From the NCBI GenBank assembly GCA_002437905.1, contig DJRT01000004.1, forward strand, positions 19,627 to 83,626: a DNA stretch of 64,000 bases, given 5' to 3'. This DNA is from Ruminococcaceae bacterium UBA6353 (GTDB lineage Bacteria; Bacillota; Clostridia; Oscillospirales; Acutalibacteraceae). The translations under genes were made by a program, and so were the position numbers. This document shows, piece by piece, positions 44,251 to 53,624 of the stretch. Below the pieces are notes generated by a model, which had not been told where the DNA came from, did not search any database, and worked only from the letters and a program-made list of their open reading frames with translations. Each line of letters opens with the position of its first letter. The stretch's first letter is position 1.

Positions 44251-45732
44251 TCAGAATGCCCGGCAGGCAACCACGGCGCGGTGCCAGCCATCGGTCAGCT
44301 GCTGCCGTTCCTGCGGCGGCATGGTGGGAACAAACCGTACCCCCTCCTGCAAAACGCCGCTGAGCGCCTGTCTGTCCGGGAAAAAGCCAACCGCCAGCCC
44401 GGCCAGGAACGCCACCCCCAGCGCCGTGGCCTCCAGCGTGGCCGGCCGGAACACCGGCAGCGCGGAAATATCCGCCTGGAACTGCATGAGGAAGGCGTTG
44501 GCCGAAGCGCCGCCGTCCACCCGCAGCGATTGGATCTGCCCGCCCATATCGGCGCGCATGGCGCAGATGACATCCTCTGTCTGATAGGCGATTGATTCCA
44601 GTGCCGCCCGGATGATATGCTCACGGCCGGTGCCGCGGGTAAGGCCGGTGATGGTGCCACGGGCGTGCATATCCCAGTGCGGCGCACCAAGGCCGGAAAA
44701 GGCCGGCACCACATACACCCCGCCGCTGTCCGGCACCTTGCGGGCGAAGTATTCGCTGTCCCGTGCATCGGCGATCAGCCGCAGCTCATCCCGCAGCCAC
44801 TGCACCACCGCCCCGCCGACAAACACGCTGCCCTCCAGCACATATTCCGGCGGCTGCCCCTGCCCGGTGGCAGCCAGCGTGGTCAGCAGGCCGTGCCGGC
44901 TGTGCACGCACCGGCTGCCGGTGTGCGCCAGCAGAAAGCAGCCGGTGCCATAGGTGGTCTTGACATCCCCCGCCGCAAAGCAGCCCTGCCCAAACAGTGC
45001 CGCCTGCTGGTCGCCGGCGATGCCGCAGATCGGCACCTGCGCCCCCATCAGATCCATGGTGCCATATACCTCGCTGCTGCTGCACACCTGCGGCAGCATG
45101 GCCGGCGGGATATCCAGCAGCTGCAGCAGCCGCTCATCCCAGCAGTCCCGGCGGATATCGTACAGCATGGTGCGGGAGGCATTTGTGCGGTCGGTCTTGT
45201 GCACACGGCCGTCGGTCAGCTTCCACAGCAGCCAGGTATCCACCGTACCGAACAGCAGCTCCCCCTTCTCCGCCCGCCGGCGGGCATCGGGAACGGTATC
45301 CAGGATCCAGCGCAGCTTGGTGGCGCTGAAATACGCATCCGGCCGCAGGCCGGTCGTCTGCCGGATATACTCGCCATGGCCATCCTTTTCCAGTGCCTCG
45401 CACAGCGGCGCCGTGCGCCGGCACTGCCATACGATGGCATTGTACACCGGCCGGCCGGTCGCCCTGTCCCACACCACCGTGGTTTCCCGCTGGTTGGTGA
45501 TGCCGACGCCGGCAATCTCCTCCGGCGATATGCCGCTTTTGGCAATGCACTCGGTCAGGGAGGCGTACTGGGCGGCGTACAGCTCCATCGGGTCGTGCTC
45601 CACCCAGCCAGGCTGCGGATAAAGCTGCGCAAACGCATGCTGTGCCATGCTGACGATCCGGCACTGCCGGTCAAACAGAATACTGCGGGCACTGGTGGTT
45701 CCTTCATCCAATGCCAGAATATAGCGTTTCAA
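44251..45732 (-). CDS. glpK: glycerol kinase
   Basis: Phosphorylates glycerol to sn-glycerol 3-phosphate. The 493-residue FGGY-family kinase shows the N-terminal ATP-site ILALDEGTTSAR (about 4-15), GWVEHDPMELY (about 40-50), GITNQRET (about 72-79), GIAGDQQAALFGQ and VDGGASAN. Family N-termini (MKKYILALD) place the start at the TTG at 45732, which is eight bases after AAGGCGG; the upstream ATG at 45891 would cross the promoter and terminator. Co-transcribed with the lipase-like gene. Confidence 0.94.
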   Translation of the reverse strand: MKRYILALDEGTTSARSILFDRQCRIVSMAQHAFAQLYPQPGWVEHDPMELYAAQYASLTECIAKSGISPEEIAGVGITNQRETTVVWDRATGRPVYNAIVWQCRRTAPLCEALEKDGHGEYIRQTTGLRPDAYFSATKLRWILDTVPDARRRAEKGELLFGTVDTWLLWKLTDGRVHKTDRTNASRTMLYDIRRDCWDERLLQLLDIPPAMLPQVCSSSEVYGTMDLMGAQVPICGIAGDQQAALFGQGCFAAGDVKTTYGTGCFLLAHTGSRCVHSRHGLLTTLAATGQGQPPEYVLEGSVFVGGAVVQWLRDELRLIADARDSEYFARKVPDSGGVYVVPAFSGLGAPHWDMHARGTITGLTRGTGREHIIRAALESIAYQTEDVICAMRADMGGQIQSLRVDGGASANAFLMQFQADISALPVFRPATLEATALGVAFLAGLAVGFFPDRQALSGVLQEGVRFVPTMPPQERQQLTDGWHRAVVACRAF

Positions 45733-45763
45733 TTTTGCCACCGCCTTATGCTTCGATACAAGT

Positions 45764-45792
45764 ATATTACTACAAAAAAGTCGTCCAATCAA
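45764..45792 (-). promoter_or_regulatory. promoter of glpK-lipase
   Basis: On the minus strand: -35 TTGATT (45792-45787), 17-bp spacer, -10 TAATAT (45769-45764). Confidence 0.65.
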
Positions 45793-45814
45793 TGAGTTTT
45801 TTGTGAACAAAAGC

Positions 45815-45861
45815 AAAACCGCTGTGTAGAGCGCCCGCAGGAGGCTGCACACAGCGGTTTT
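45815..45861. terminator. terminator of the second GGDEF gene
   Basis: A 13-bp perfect stem (45815-45827 with 45849-45861) with A-rich/T-rich ends lies downstream of the minus-strand GGDEF gene. Confidence 0.85.
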
Positions 45862-45902
45862 TATCCGGCAAAGCACGCCCGCCGGCGCCACGCCTGCCGC
45901 TT

Positions 45903-47084
45903 TTATTTCCCGAGAAACCGTTTATCCCGTTCGTGATGGGGATGCCCTTTTTTCGCTGATTTTATGGCATACATCTGGTTATCCGCGCGGGAGATCAGCT
46001 CCGGTATGCTGTCATCCTTACCCTCGTACCGGGCGCAGCCGATGCTGACGCCGATCGGGCTGCCCTCTCTGTCCAGTATCCGGCTTTCCGCAAGAGCCGC
46101 CTGCAGATCCTCCACGACCTGCCGGGACTGCTCCCCACGCTTCACCGTCCGGAACAGGGCAAACTCATCCCCGCCGTACCGGCCGCAGCCGGCGCCCGGC
46201 TGCCTGGCATAGGCATTCAGCGCCGCAGCAAGTGCCTGCAGGATCCGGTCGCCCTCACTGTGGCCGTAGGTATCGTTGATCCGCTTGAACCTGTCCACAT
46301 CAATGAACAGAAAGTACAGCTCCTCCCCGGCCTTCAGCGAACGGATGCTCTCGGCCAACGACCTGACCAGATTGCGCCGGTTGGGCACGCCGGTCAGCGG
46401 ATCCAGCGTGATGAGCACCTCCAGTGAGTTGATATACACCAGCAGGTAGGAGATCACAATGCTGACGGACAAGATCGGCAGCTGCTGGAAGAATATCTGC
46501 AGCACGCCGAACACGATCGGCGGAATGGCTGCGTAGTTTAGCGTAATCAATTCACCGCGGCGGGCAGAAAGCTTCCGGTACGCATTGATACAAAAGGTTT
46601 TTATCGAAACGGCCACAATATAGCCGTAGGAGAGGATCTGCTGCGCGTAGAAGAGCTTGCCGCGGTGGTATTCCCCGTTTTCGTCAAACCAGAACAGGCA
46701 GCCGTTGAACACCGAAGTGATCAGCAGCACGATCAGCAGCATCAGCGGCACCGCACACAGGACATAGGTGTACCAGTGTTTGAATGGACCTTTTCGATGC
46801 ACAAATTCGGCATACAGCAGCCAGCAATAGGCCGCGCACCCAAACGCCGTGAAGTAGAGAATATCAATCAGCGTCATCACCGCAGGCGGCAGCGGCCAAT
46901 ACTTTGTGAGACCCAGGTCCCACAGAGCATCCAGCACATTGGCCGCCATAACCAGCCACATGGAGATAAAATACAGCCGGTTACGCGCCGTCTTTTCCAC
47001 ATTCAGCACAGAGGCCTTCAGTGTGATGACCAGCATGATCAGGAAACAGAGAATATTGATCTCCGCATACAACAAAGGTACCAC
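45903..47084 (-). CDS. membrane diguanylate cyclase (GGDEF protein)
   Basis: A 393-residue protein predicted to make c-di-GMP. About six to seven hydrophobic helices in the first 215 residues are followed by a GGDEF domain from about 228 (LDPLTGVPNRR), with FIDVDRFKRINDTYGH for metal and GTP, and an intact GGDEF at 304-308. No RxxD I-site precedes it. I chose GTG 47084, nine bases after AAAGGAG; the ATG at 47177 lacks a ribosome site. Layout and domain positions mirror the protein at 1144-2301. Confidence 0.88.
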   Translation of the reverse strand: MVPLLYAEINILCFLIMLVITLKASVLNVEKTARNRLYFISMWLVMAANVLDALWDLGLTKYWPLPPAVMTLIDILYFTAFGCAAYCWLLYAEFVHRKGPFKHWYTYVLCAVPLMLLIVLLITSVFNGCLFWFDENGEYHRGKLFYAQQILSYGYIVAVSIKTFCINAYRKLSARRGELITLNYAAIPPIVFGVLQIFFQQLPILSVSIVISYLLVYINSLEVLITLDPLTGVPNRRNLVRSLAESIRSLKAGEELYFLFIDVDRFKRINDTYGHSEGDRILQALAAALNAYARQPGAGCGRYGGDEFALFRTVKRGEQSRQVVEDLQAALAESRILDREGSPIGVSIGCARYEGKDDSIPELISRADNQMYAIKSAKKGHPHHERDKRFLGK

Positions 47085-47290
47085 AGCACATATCTCCTTT
47101 CCCGTCCTGTATACTTTCGCGAAAAAGTGATCGTCTAAACGCCAATTGCCTAAAAAACTCGCAAAGTAGTATACCACAAAAGCCCGCCGAAAGCAAGCCC
47201 TTAGCGCAAAAAAGCAGCCCCCTGCGGCTGGCTGCTGCAGGGAGCCAATGGTCGCCGGAGATCCGGCCGGTATTCATTTTTGCACGGAGC

Positions 47291-48274
47291 TTAAAGCGCC
47301 AGCTTCTCCCGCAGCACCGCCGTCAGCTTTTCGGCCGCGATGCGGTGGCCGTCCCGCAGAGGATGCAGCGGATCCTTCGGCAGCCAGTGGGAGCCATCCA
47401 CAAACAGGATGTGCTGCCCGTGCCGCTCATTGTACTCTGCCACCAGCCGCTGCAGCGCTTCGGCATGGGTGCCGTTGAACACGCTCATGGCGATCACCTG
47501 GGTGCGCGGGTGTGCCTGCAGGATCGCATCCAGCAGCGCCACATAGCCGGCCGTGTAGACCATGCTGTCCGCCCAGCTATCGTTGGAGCCATGGTTGATC
47601 AGCACATAGTCCGGATGCCCGTAGGTCACCGGCGCCCCCTCAAAGCAGTAGGGGTATGCCTCGGCCGCCTTCGGTACGCCGCCCTGGCCGCCCTTGGTCA
47701 CCCCCACGGCGCCGTAGCCCATCATCAGCGGCTCCAGGCCGAGGCTTTCCGCCGTCAGCCAGGCATAGGTGGCCGTCACATCATCCTGGAACGGGCGGTC
47801 ATACTGATCGGTATGCGTGGGGTCGTAGGGGGCGTCAATCAGCACACCCTCGGTGATGGAATCCCCCACAAACTCGATGGTCTTCTTCTTTTTCTGCGGA
47901 CGGGGCAGCGCCACCAGTGCATCCGCCTCCACCCCAAGGAAGGAGCACCGGTTCACCAGCGGCCGATGCCAGCGCGGGAACGCCTCCACCATGCTCTTGA
48001 GAATAACCTCCACGGTGTGCCGTCCCTCGCCCCTGGCCTGCACGCGGACATAGCGCTCCAGCGTTACCTCCACCATGGCTCCGTTATCCACCCGGATATA
48101 CAGGTGCGGCGCCGGCTGCTGCAGCAAAAAGACATGGAAATGCAGGATCGCCTGCTGTCCCTCATACGCAAAGCGGAACCGGGAGCCGGGGGCCGTGGCG
48201 GTCATGCTGCCCTCATACGGCGCCCACCGCCCGATATAGGCGATGTGCGGATCCTCAAAAGAATACATTGGCAT
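47291..48274 (-). CDS. SGNH esterase with N-terminal beta-domain (CE2-like)
   Basis: A 327-residue protein: an N-terminal beta-rich domain (about 1-125), then an SGNH hydrolase domain with nucleophile FVGDSITEG (about 137-145), the Asn block INHGSNDS (about 226-233) and a catalytic pair in DPLHPLRDGH (about 303-312). This two-domain layout resembles carbohydrate esterase family 2 deacetylases. There is no signal peptide, so it would act on imported oligosaccharides. The family assignment is moderate. The gene stands alone, with an AGGAAGGG SD. Confidence 0.75.
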   Translation of the reverse strand: MPMYSFEDPHIAYIGRWAPYEGSMTATAPGSRFRFAYEGQQAILHFHVFLLQQPAPHLYIRVDNGAMVEVTLERYVRVQARGEGRHTVEVILKSMVEAFPRWHRPLVNRCSFLGVEADALVALPRPQKKKKTIEFVGDSITEGVLIDAPYDPTHTDQYDRPFQDDVTATYAWLTAESLGLEPLMMGYGAVGVTKGGQGGVPKAAEAYPYCFEGAPVTYGHPDYVLINHGSNDSWADSMVYTAGYVALLDAILQAHPRTQVIAMSVFNGTHAEALQRLVAEYNERHGQHILFVDGSHWLPKDPLHPLRDGHRIAAEKLTAVLREKLAL

Positions 48275-48377
48275 ACGATAGCCCTTCCTTTATGTACATT
48301 GTAAGATTTAGATAGAAAACGCAGGCACAGTATAGCACGGTTTTTGCCGGTATGCAATGATTTTTTCGTTATTTGGG

Positions 48378-48421
48378 TTGACAATCGACATTTGTATGGT
48401 ATAATTGTATACAATTATACC
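48378..48421 (+). promoter_or_regulatory. promoter and 24-bp palindromic operator of the half-TCA operon
   Basis: -35 TTGACA (48378-48383), 16-bp spacer, -10 TATAAT (48400-48405). A perfect 24-bp palindrome (48398-48421), with core AATTGTATACAATT, covers the -10 element and the start point. TTGTATACAA fits the FCD-type GntR operator pattern TnGTnnnACnA, so the GntR protein encoded two genes downstream is the likely repressor. Confidence 0.8.
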
Positions 48422-48439
48422 CAAGGAGGCTTTACCGCT

Positions 48440-49801
48440 ATGCTGGAACTGTCCAACAAGACCAATCTGCTGGAGGATAATACCTACAAATACTCCCTGC
48501 AGGATGTTGCCGACCCGAACCTGTACCGGGATATGTACAGCTACGACACCGTCCCGAAAATATCCTTCAACCACCGCCGTGTGCCGATCGGTATGCCAAA
48601 GGAGATCTGGATCACCGATACCTCCTTCCGCGATGGCCAGCAGGCGCTGGAGCCATACTCTGTGCAGCAGATCGTCGATCTGTTCAAGCTGATGAGCAAG
48701 CTTGGCGGCCCCTACGGCATTATCCGCCAGACCGAAATGTTCGTATACAGCAAGAAGGACCGCGAGGCGCTGGTCAAATGCCAGGAGCTGGGGCTGCCAT
48801 TCCCGGAGATCACCACCTGGATCCGCGCCAACCGCGAGGACTTCAAGCTGGTGAAGGATCTTGGCATCCGGGAGACCGGCATTTTGGTCAGCTGCTCCGA
48901 TTACCACATCTTCAAGAAGCTGAAAATGACCCGCCGGCAGGCGATGGAGCACTACCTTGCCGCCGTCAGTGATGCCTTTGAGGCCGGGGTGATGCCCCGC
49001 TGCCACCTGGAGGACATCACCCGGGCAGATTTCTACGGCTTTGTGGTGCCGTTTGTCAACGCCCTGATGGAGATGAGCCGGCAGGCCGGCATCCCCGTGC
49101 GCATCCGCGCGTGCGATACCATGGGCTACGGCGTACCCTATCCGGAGGTATCGCTGCCCCGCAGCGTACCCGGTATTATCTACGGCCTGCAGCACTTCTC
49201 CGATGTGCCGAACGAGATGCTGGAATGGCATGGGCACAACGATTTCTACAAGGCAGTGACCAATGCCTCCACCGCCTGGCTGTACGGCGCCAGCGGCGTG
49301 AACTGTTCGCTGCTGGGCATTGGTGAACGCACCGGCAATGTGCCGCTGGAGGCCATGGTGATGGAGTATGCCTCGCTGCGCGGCTCCATGGACGGCATGG
49401 ATCCCACGGTAATCACCGATATTGCCCGGTATTACCGGGACGAGATCGGCTACAAGATCCCGCCCATGACCCCCTTCGTCGGCCGCAACTTCAATGTAAC
49501 CAAGGCCGGCATCCACGCCGATGGGCTGCTGAAGGACGAGGAGATCTACAACATCTTCGACACCAAAAAGCTGCTCAAGCGCCCGGCCTCTGTGATGATC
49601 AGCAAGACCTCCGGCCTGGCCGGCATCGCCTACTGGATCAACGAGAACTATGCGCTGGAGGGCGACCGCCGGGTGGATAAACGCAGCCCGCTGGTCGTCA
49701 CCCTCAAGGAGTGGATCGACGCCCTCTATGAGGATGGCCGGCAGACCGCCCTGACCCCCGACGAGTTAGAGGCGAAGATCGCCGAGCTCGGCACACTGTA
49801 A
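48440..49801 (+). CDS. Re-type citrate synthase (isopropylmalate/homocitrate synthase homologue)
   Basis: Predicted to condense oxaloacetate and acetyl-CoA to citrate with Re stereochemistry. The 453-residue protein belongs to the HMGL-like (isopropylmalate/homocitrate synthase) superfamily, with ITDTSFRDGQQ (58-68) and metal His in EWHGHND (about 262-268). The N-terminus TNLLEDNTYKYSLQDVADPNLYRD and the absence of a LeuA regulatory domain resemble Re-citrate synthases known from Clostridium kluyveri. Its operon partners are aconitase and isocitrate dehydrogenase, not leu genes, which favours citrate over isopropylmalate. Start after AAGGAGG. Confidence 0.85.
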   Translation: MLELSNKTNLLEDNTYKYSLQDVADPNLYRDMYSYDTVPKISFNHRRVPIGMPKEIWITDTSFRDGQQALEPYSVQQIVDLFKLMSKLGGPYGIIRQTEMFVYSKKDREALVKCQELGLPFPEITTWIRANREDFKLVKDLGIRETGILVSCSDYHIFKKLKMTRRQAMEHYLAAVSDAFEAGVMPRCHLEDITRADFYGFVVPFVNALMEMSRQAGIPVRIRACDTMGYGVPYPEVSLPRSVPGIIYGLQHFSDVPNEMLEWHGHNDFYKAVTNASTAWLYGASGVNCSLLGIGERTGNVPLEAMVMEYASLRGSMDGMDPTVITDIARYYRDEIGYKIPPMTPFVGRNFNVTKAGIHADGLLKDEEIYNIFDTKKLLKRPASVMISKTSGLAGIAYWINENYALEGDRRVDKRSPLVVTLKEWIDALYEDGRQTALTPDELEAKIAELGTL

Positions 49802-49825
49802 CACCATAAAAAAGGAGGAAACCCC

Positions 49826-50464
49826 ATGACCGTACACAAGAGCGTCTCCCTGGCAGACTGCGTATTCGAAAAGCTGGAAAACGACATCCTCAGCGGCAAG
49901 TACGCCTACGGCGAACTGCTGACCGAGGTGCGCCTGTCTGAAGAGCTGCAGGTCAGCCGCACACCCGTGCGGGAGGCTATCCGCCGTCTGGAACAGGAAA
50001 ACATCCTGCTGGTTACCGGCAAGGGCATTGTGGTGCAGGGCATCACTAAGGAGGATATCCGGGACATCCTGGAGGTGCGCCTGCGCATTGAGGGCATTGC
50101 CGCCCGCTATGCCGCACAGCGCATGGACGAGCAGCAAAAGACCGCCCTGCAGGAGGCGGTGGAGCTGCAGGATTTCTATGTATCCCGCGCCGATTCCGAG
50201 CATGTGCAGTGGCAGGATCACGAATTCCATGAGCTGATCTATGCCGGCTCCGGCAGCATCACGCTGCAGAGCACACTGGTGCCCCTGCACCGCAAGGCGC
50301 AGAAATACCGCCGCGCCTCGGTGGAGAACAAGCAGCGCGCCGTGCAGTCCGTGGCCGAGCACCACGCCATCTGCGAGGCCATCCTGGCCGGCAATGCCGA
50401 CGAGGCCGAGCAGCGCATGGTGGAGCATATCCGCATGGCACAAAAGAGCATTCTGGGACAGTAA
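49826..50464 (+). CDS. GntR-family (FCD domain) regulator of the half-TCA operon
   Basis: A 212-residue regulator. The winged helix (about 10-72) contains LLTEVRLSEELQVSRTPVREAIRRLEQE; the FCD ligand-binding domain follows with the metal-type His/Asp/Glu residues VRLRIEGIAARYAA, DHEFHELIY and EHHAICEAI. FCD domains sense carboxylates, so citrate or 2-oxoglutarate are sensible ligands (inference). The gene lies inside the operon it probably controls, 24 bp after the synthase gene, with an AAAGGAGG SD. Confidence 0.9.
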   Translation: MTVHKSVSLADCVFEKLENDILSGKYAYGELLTEVRLSEELQVSRTPVREAIRRLEQENILLVTGKGIVVQGITKEDIRDILEVRLRIEGIAARYAAQRMDEQQKTALQEAVELQDFYVSRADSEHVQWQDHEFHELIYAGSGSITLQSTLVPLHRKAQKYRRASVENKQRAVQSVAEHHAICEAILAGNADEAEQRMVEHIRMAQKSILGQ

Positions 50465-50483
50465 ACGCAGGGAGGAAACAACC

Positions 50484-52415
50484 ATGGGACTGACAATCGC
50501 ACAAAAGATCATCCGCGACCATCTGGTCAGCGGCGATATGACCCCCGGCAGCGAGGTAGCGCTGCGCATCGACCAGACACTGACGCAGGACGCCACCGGC
50601 ACCATGGCCTATCTGGAATTTGAGACCATGGGTATCCCGCGGGTGCGCACCGAGCGCAGTGTGGCCTATGTGGATCACAATACGCTGCAATCCGGCTTTG
50701 AAAATGCCGACGATCACCGCTACATCCAGTCGGTGGCCCGCAAGCACGGCATCTGGTTCTCCCGGCCGGGCAACGGCATCTGCCACCAGGTGCACCTGGA
50801 GCGCTTCGGCAAGCCCGGCAAGACCCTCATCGGCTCCGATAGCCACACCCCCACCGGCGGCGGCATCGGTATGCTGGCCATGGGCGCCGGCGGCCTGGAT
50901 GTGGCCGTGGCCATGGGCGGCGGCGCCTACTACATCACCATGCCGAAGATGCTGAAAGTGGAGCTGACCGGCCGGCTGCGTCCCTTTGTCACGGCCAAGG
51001 ATGTCAGTCTGGAGATCCTGCGGCAGCTTTCGGTCAAGGGCGGCGTTGGCTACATCATCGAATGGGGCGGCGAGGGCATTGCCTCGCTGACCGTGCCGGA
51101 GCGCGCCACCATCACCAATATGGGCACCGAGCTGGGCGCCACCACCTCCATTTTCCCATCGGATGAAGTGACCCGCGCATTCCTGAAGGCCGAGGGACGG
51201 GAGGCGGACTACACCCCGCTGGCCAGCGACCCCGATGCCGTCTACGATAAAGTGATCTCCATTGACCTGTCTGCGCTGGAGCCGCTGATCGCCTGCCCCC
51301 ACAGCCCCGATAAGGTGGTGCCGGTATCCTCCCTTAAGGGCACCAAAGTGGATCAGGTGTGCATCGGCTCCTGCACCAATTCCTCCCTGCAGGACATGCT
51401 GAAGGTGGCCGCCCTGCTGAAAGGGCGCACCGTCAGGCCATCGGTCAGCCTGTCCATCTCCCCCGGCTCCCGGCAGGTGCTGACCATGCTGGCGGACTGC
51501 GGCGCGCTGTCGGATATTCTGGCCTCCGGCGCCCGTGTGCTGGAGTGCGCCTGCGGCCCCTGCATCGGCATGGGCTTTTCGCCCAATTCCGGCGGCGTCA
51601 GCCTGCGCACCTTCAACCGCAATTTTGAAGGACGCAGCGGCACGGCCGACGCACAGGTATACCTCGTCAGCCCGGAAACCGCCGTGGCGGCTGCTGTGAC
51701 CGGCGAGATCAGCGACCCGCGCCTGCTCGGCGACATGCCGACCATCACCCTGCCGGCCGCCTTCCGCATTGACGACAGCGCTGTGCTGCCGCCGGCCACC
51801 GAGGCGGAAGCCGCCGCCGTGGAGGTGCTGCGCGGCCCCAACATCAAGGAATTCCCCCGCTGCTATCCGCAGCAGGATAGCCTGACCGCGCCGCTCATTC
51901 TCAAGGTTGGCGACAACATCACCACCGACCACATCATGCCCGCCGGCGCCAAGATTCTGCCCTACCGCTCCAACATCCCGCACCTGAGCCAGTTCTGCTT
52001 CGGCGTGTGCGACAAAACCTTCCCCGAACGGGCCAAGGCCGCCGGACAGAGCATTGTGGTGGGCGGCAGCAACTACGGGCAGGGCTCCTCGCGTGAGCAT
52101 GCGGCGCTGGTGCCGCTGTACCTCGGCGTGCGTGCAGTGATTGCCAAGAGCTTTGCCCGTATCCACGCGGCAAACCTCATCAATGCCGGCATTATGCCGC
52201 TGACCTTTGCCGACCCGGCGGATTACGACAGGCTGGCACAGGGCGATGAGCTGGCGCTGACGGCGGTCTTTGCCGGCATGGACAGCGGCACGGTCACCCT
52301 GACCGACCGCACAAACGGCGCCGTGATCCCGCTGAAGGCAGATTTCACCGACCGGCAAAAGGCCATTCTGAAGGCCGGCGGCCTGTTGGGCTACACCAAG
52401 GAGGCGAACCGCTGA
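50484..52415 (+). CDS. acn: aconitate hydratase
   Basis: Isomerises citrate to isocitrate using a [4Fe-4S] cluster. The 643-residue protein is the shorter clostridial (mitochondrial-like) form. The cluster Cys are in CIGSCTNSS (Cys297) and ECACGPCIG (Cys357 and Cys360). Substrate residues appear in GSDSHTPTGGGIG (about 115-127) and, in the C-terminal swivel domain, GGSNYGQGSSREHA (about 529-542). Start follows GGGAGGAAA. It overlaps the dehydrogenase gene by one base (TGATG). Confidence 0.95.
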   Translation: MGLTIAQKIIRDHLVSGDMTPGSEVALRIDQTLTQDATGTMAYLEFETMGIPRVRTERSVAYVDHNTLQSGFENADDHRYIQSVARKHGIWFSRPGNGICHQVHLERFGKPGKTLIGSDSHTPTGGGIGMLAMGAGGLDVAVAMGGGAYYITMPKMLKVELTGRLRPFVTAKDVSLEILRQLSVKGGVGYIIEWGGEGIASLTVPERATITNMGTELGATTSIFPSDEVTRAFLKAEGREADYTPLASDPDAVYDKVISIDLSALEPLIACPHSPDKVVPVSSLKGTKVDQVCIGSCTNSSLQDMLKVAALLKGRTVRPSVSLSISPGSRQVLTMLADCGALSDILASGARVLECACGPCIGMGFSPNSGGVSLRTFNRNFEGRSGTADAQVYLVSPETAVAAAVTGEISDPRLLGDMPTITLPAAFRIDDSAVLPPATEAEAAAVEVLRGPNIKEFPRCYPQQDSLTAPLILKVGDNITTDHIMPAGAKILPYRSNIPHLSQFCFGVCDKTFPERAKAAGQSIVVGGSNYGQGSSREHAALVPLYLGVRAVIAKSFARIHAANLINAGIMPLTFADPADYDRLAQGDELALTAVFAGMDSGTVTLTDRTNGAVIPLKADFTDRQKAILKAGGLLGYTKEANR

Positions 52416-53560
52416 TGGAAAGTTATATCAATGCTGCGGTGGAGCAGTTCCGCCGGGTGCTGGAGAGCCAGATCGCCCGGCAGCGCTGCATGGAGACCGC
52501 AACCCCTGCCGTGGACTACGCCAAAAAGGACACTGTGGTGATCGGCGTGATCGGCGGCGACGGCATCGGCCCCATTCTGGTCGAGCAGGCCGGCCGGGTG
52601 CTGCGCACCCTGCTGGCGGACGACATTGCCGCCGGGCGGGTTGAGCTGCGCCCAATCGAGGGGCTGACGATTGAAAACCGGCTGGCGCTGGGGCAGGCCG
52701 TGCCGGAGGAGACGCTGGCCGCCATCAAGGCATGCGATGTACTGCTGAAGGGTCCCACCACCACCCCCAAGGGCGGCACGATGGAGAGCGCCAATGTGGC
52801 CCTGCGCCGGGAGCTGGATCTGTACGCCAATGTGCGGCCGGTCTCCATCCCGGAGAAAAACATCGACTGGATCTTTTACCGGGAAAACACCGAGGGCGAA
52901 TATGTGCTGGGCAGCCAGGGCATTGAGATCCCGGATACGCTGGCGATGGATTTCAAGGTGACAACCGACGCCGGCACCCGCCGCATCGCCCGCGCCGCCT
53001 TTGAATACGCCAAGAACAATGGCAAGCAGAGCGTGGCCATCGTGACCAAGGCGAACATCATGAAAAAGACCGATGGCAAATTCTCCGCCCTGTGCCATGA
53101 GGTGGCAGCCGATTACCCCGGCATCACCGCCGAGGACTGGTATATCGACATCATGACCGCCAACCTGGTGAATGAGAGCATCCGCAGCCGTTTCCAGGTG
53201 TTTGTGCTGCCCAATCTTTATGGGGACATCATCACCGATGAGGCAGCACAGCTGCAGGGCGGCGTCGGCACAGCCGGCAGCGCCAATATCGGCGACCGGT
53301 ACGCCATGTTTGAGGCCATCCACGGCTCCGCCCCCCGCATGATCGAAGAGGGGCTGGGCGACTACGCCAACCCCTCCTCCATCCTGAAAGCCTGCGAGAT
53401 GCTGCTGCGCCACATTGCCCGGCCGGCCGCCGCGGACAGGCTGGCGGCCGCGCTGCACATCTGCAATGAGACGGAGAAGAAGCTGGTGGTGACCGGCGAC
53501 CGCAGCGGTGCCACCTGCCGGCAGTTTGCCGACTATGTGCTGGAAACGCTGGAAAAATGA
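52415..53560 (+). CDS. icd: isocitrate dehydrogenase (isocitrate/isopropylmalate dehydrogenase family)
   Basis: Predicted to oxidise isocitrate to 2-oxoglutarate and CO2. The 381-residue protein has the family GGDGIGP motif (about 47-53), substrate Args near NVALRRELDLYANVRP, YRENTEGEY (about 150-158) and the metal Asp signature NLYGDIITDEAAQLQGG (about 268-284). An N-terminal extension of about 40 residues precedes the usual start of the fold. Operon context with Re-citrate synthase and aconitase supports isocitrate rather than isopropylmalate as substrate. NAD or NADP preference cannot be decided. Confidence 0.9.
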   Translation: MESYINAAVEQFRRVLESQIARQRCMETATPAVDYAKKDTVVIGVIGGDGIGPILVEQAGRVLRTLLADDIAAGRVELRPIEGLTIENRLALGQAVPEETLAAIKACDVLLKGPTTTPKGGTMESANVALRRELDLYANVRPVSIPEKNIDWIFYRENTEGEYVLGSQGIEIPDTLAMDFKVTTDAGTRRIARAAFEYAKNNGKQSVAIVTKANIMKKTDGKFSALCHEVAADYPGITAEDWYIDIMTANLVNESIRSRFQVFVLPNLYGDIITDEAAQLQGGVGTAGSANIGDRYAMFEAIHGSAPRMIEEGLGDYANPSSILKACEMLLRHIARPAAADRLAAALHICNETEKKLVVTGDRSGATCRQFADYVLETLEK

Positions 53561-53576
53561 GCACTGCCCATAACGC

Positions 53577-53617
53577 AAAAGGCCGTCCCCGGCAGACGCC
53601 GGGGGACGGCCTTTTTT
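53577..53617. terminator. terminator of the half-TCA operon
   Basis: A strong hairpin (13 bp, 53581-53593 with 53598-53611, one bulged G) is flanked by AAAA and TTTTTT, so it also serves the convergent minus-strand gene. Confidence 0.9.
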
Positions 53618-53624
53618 CTTGTAT

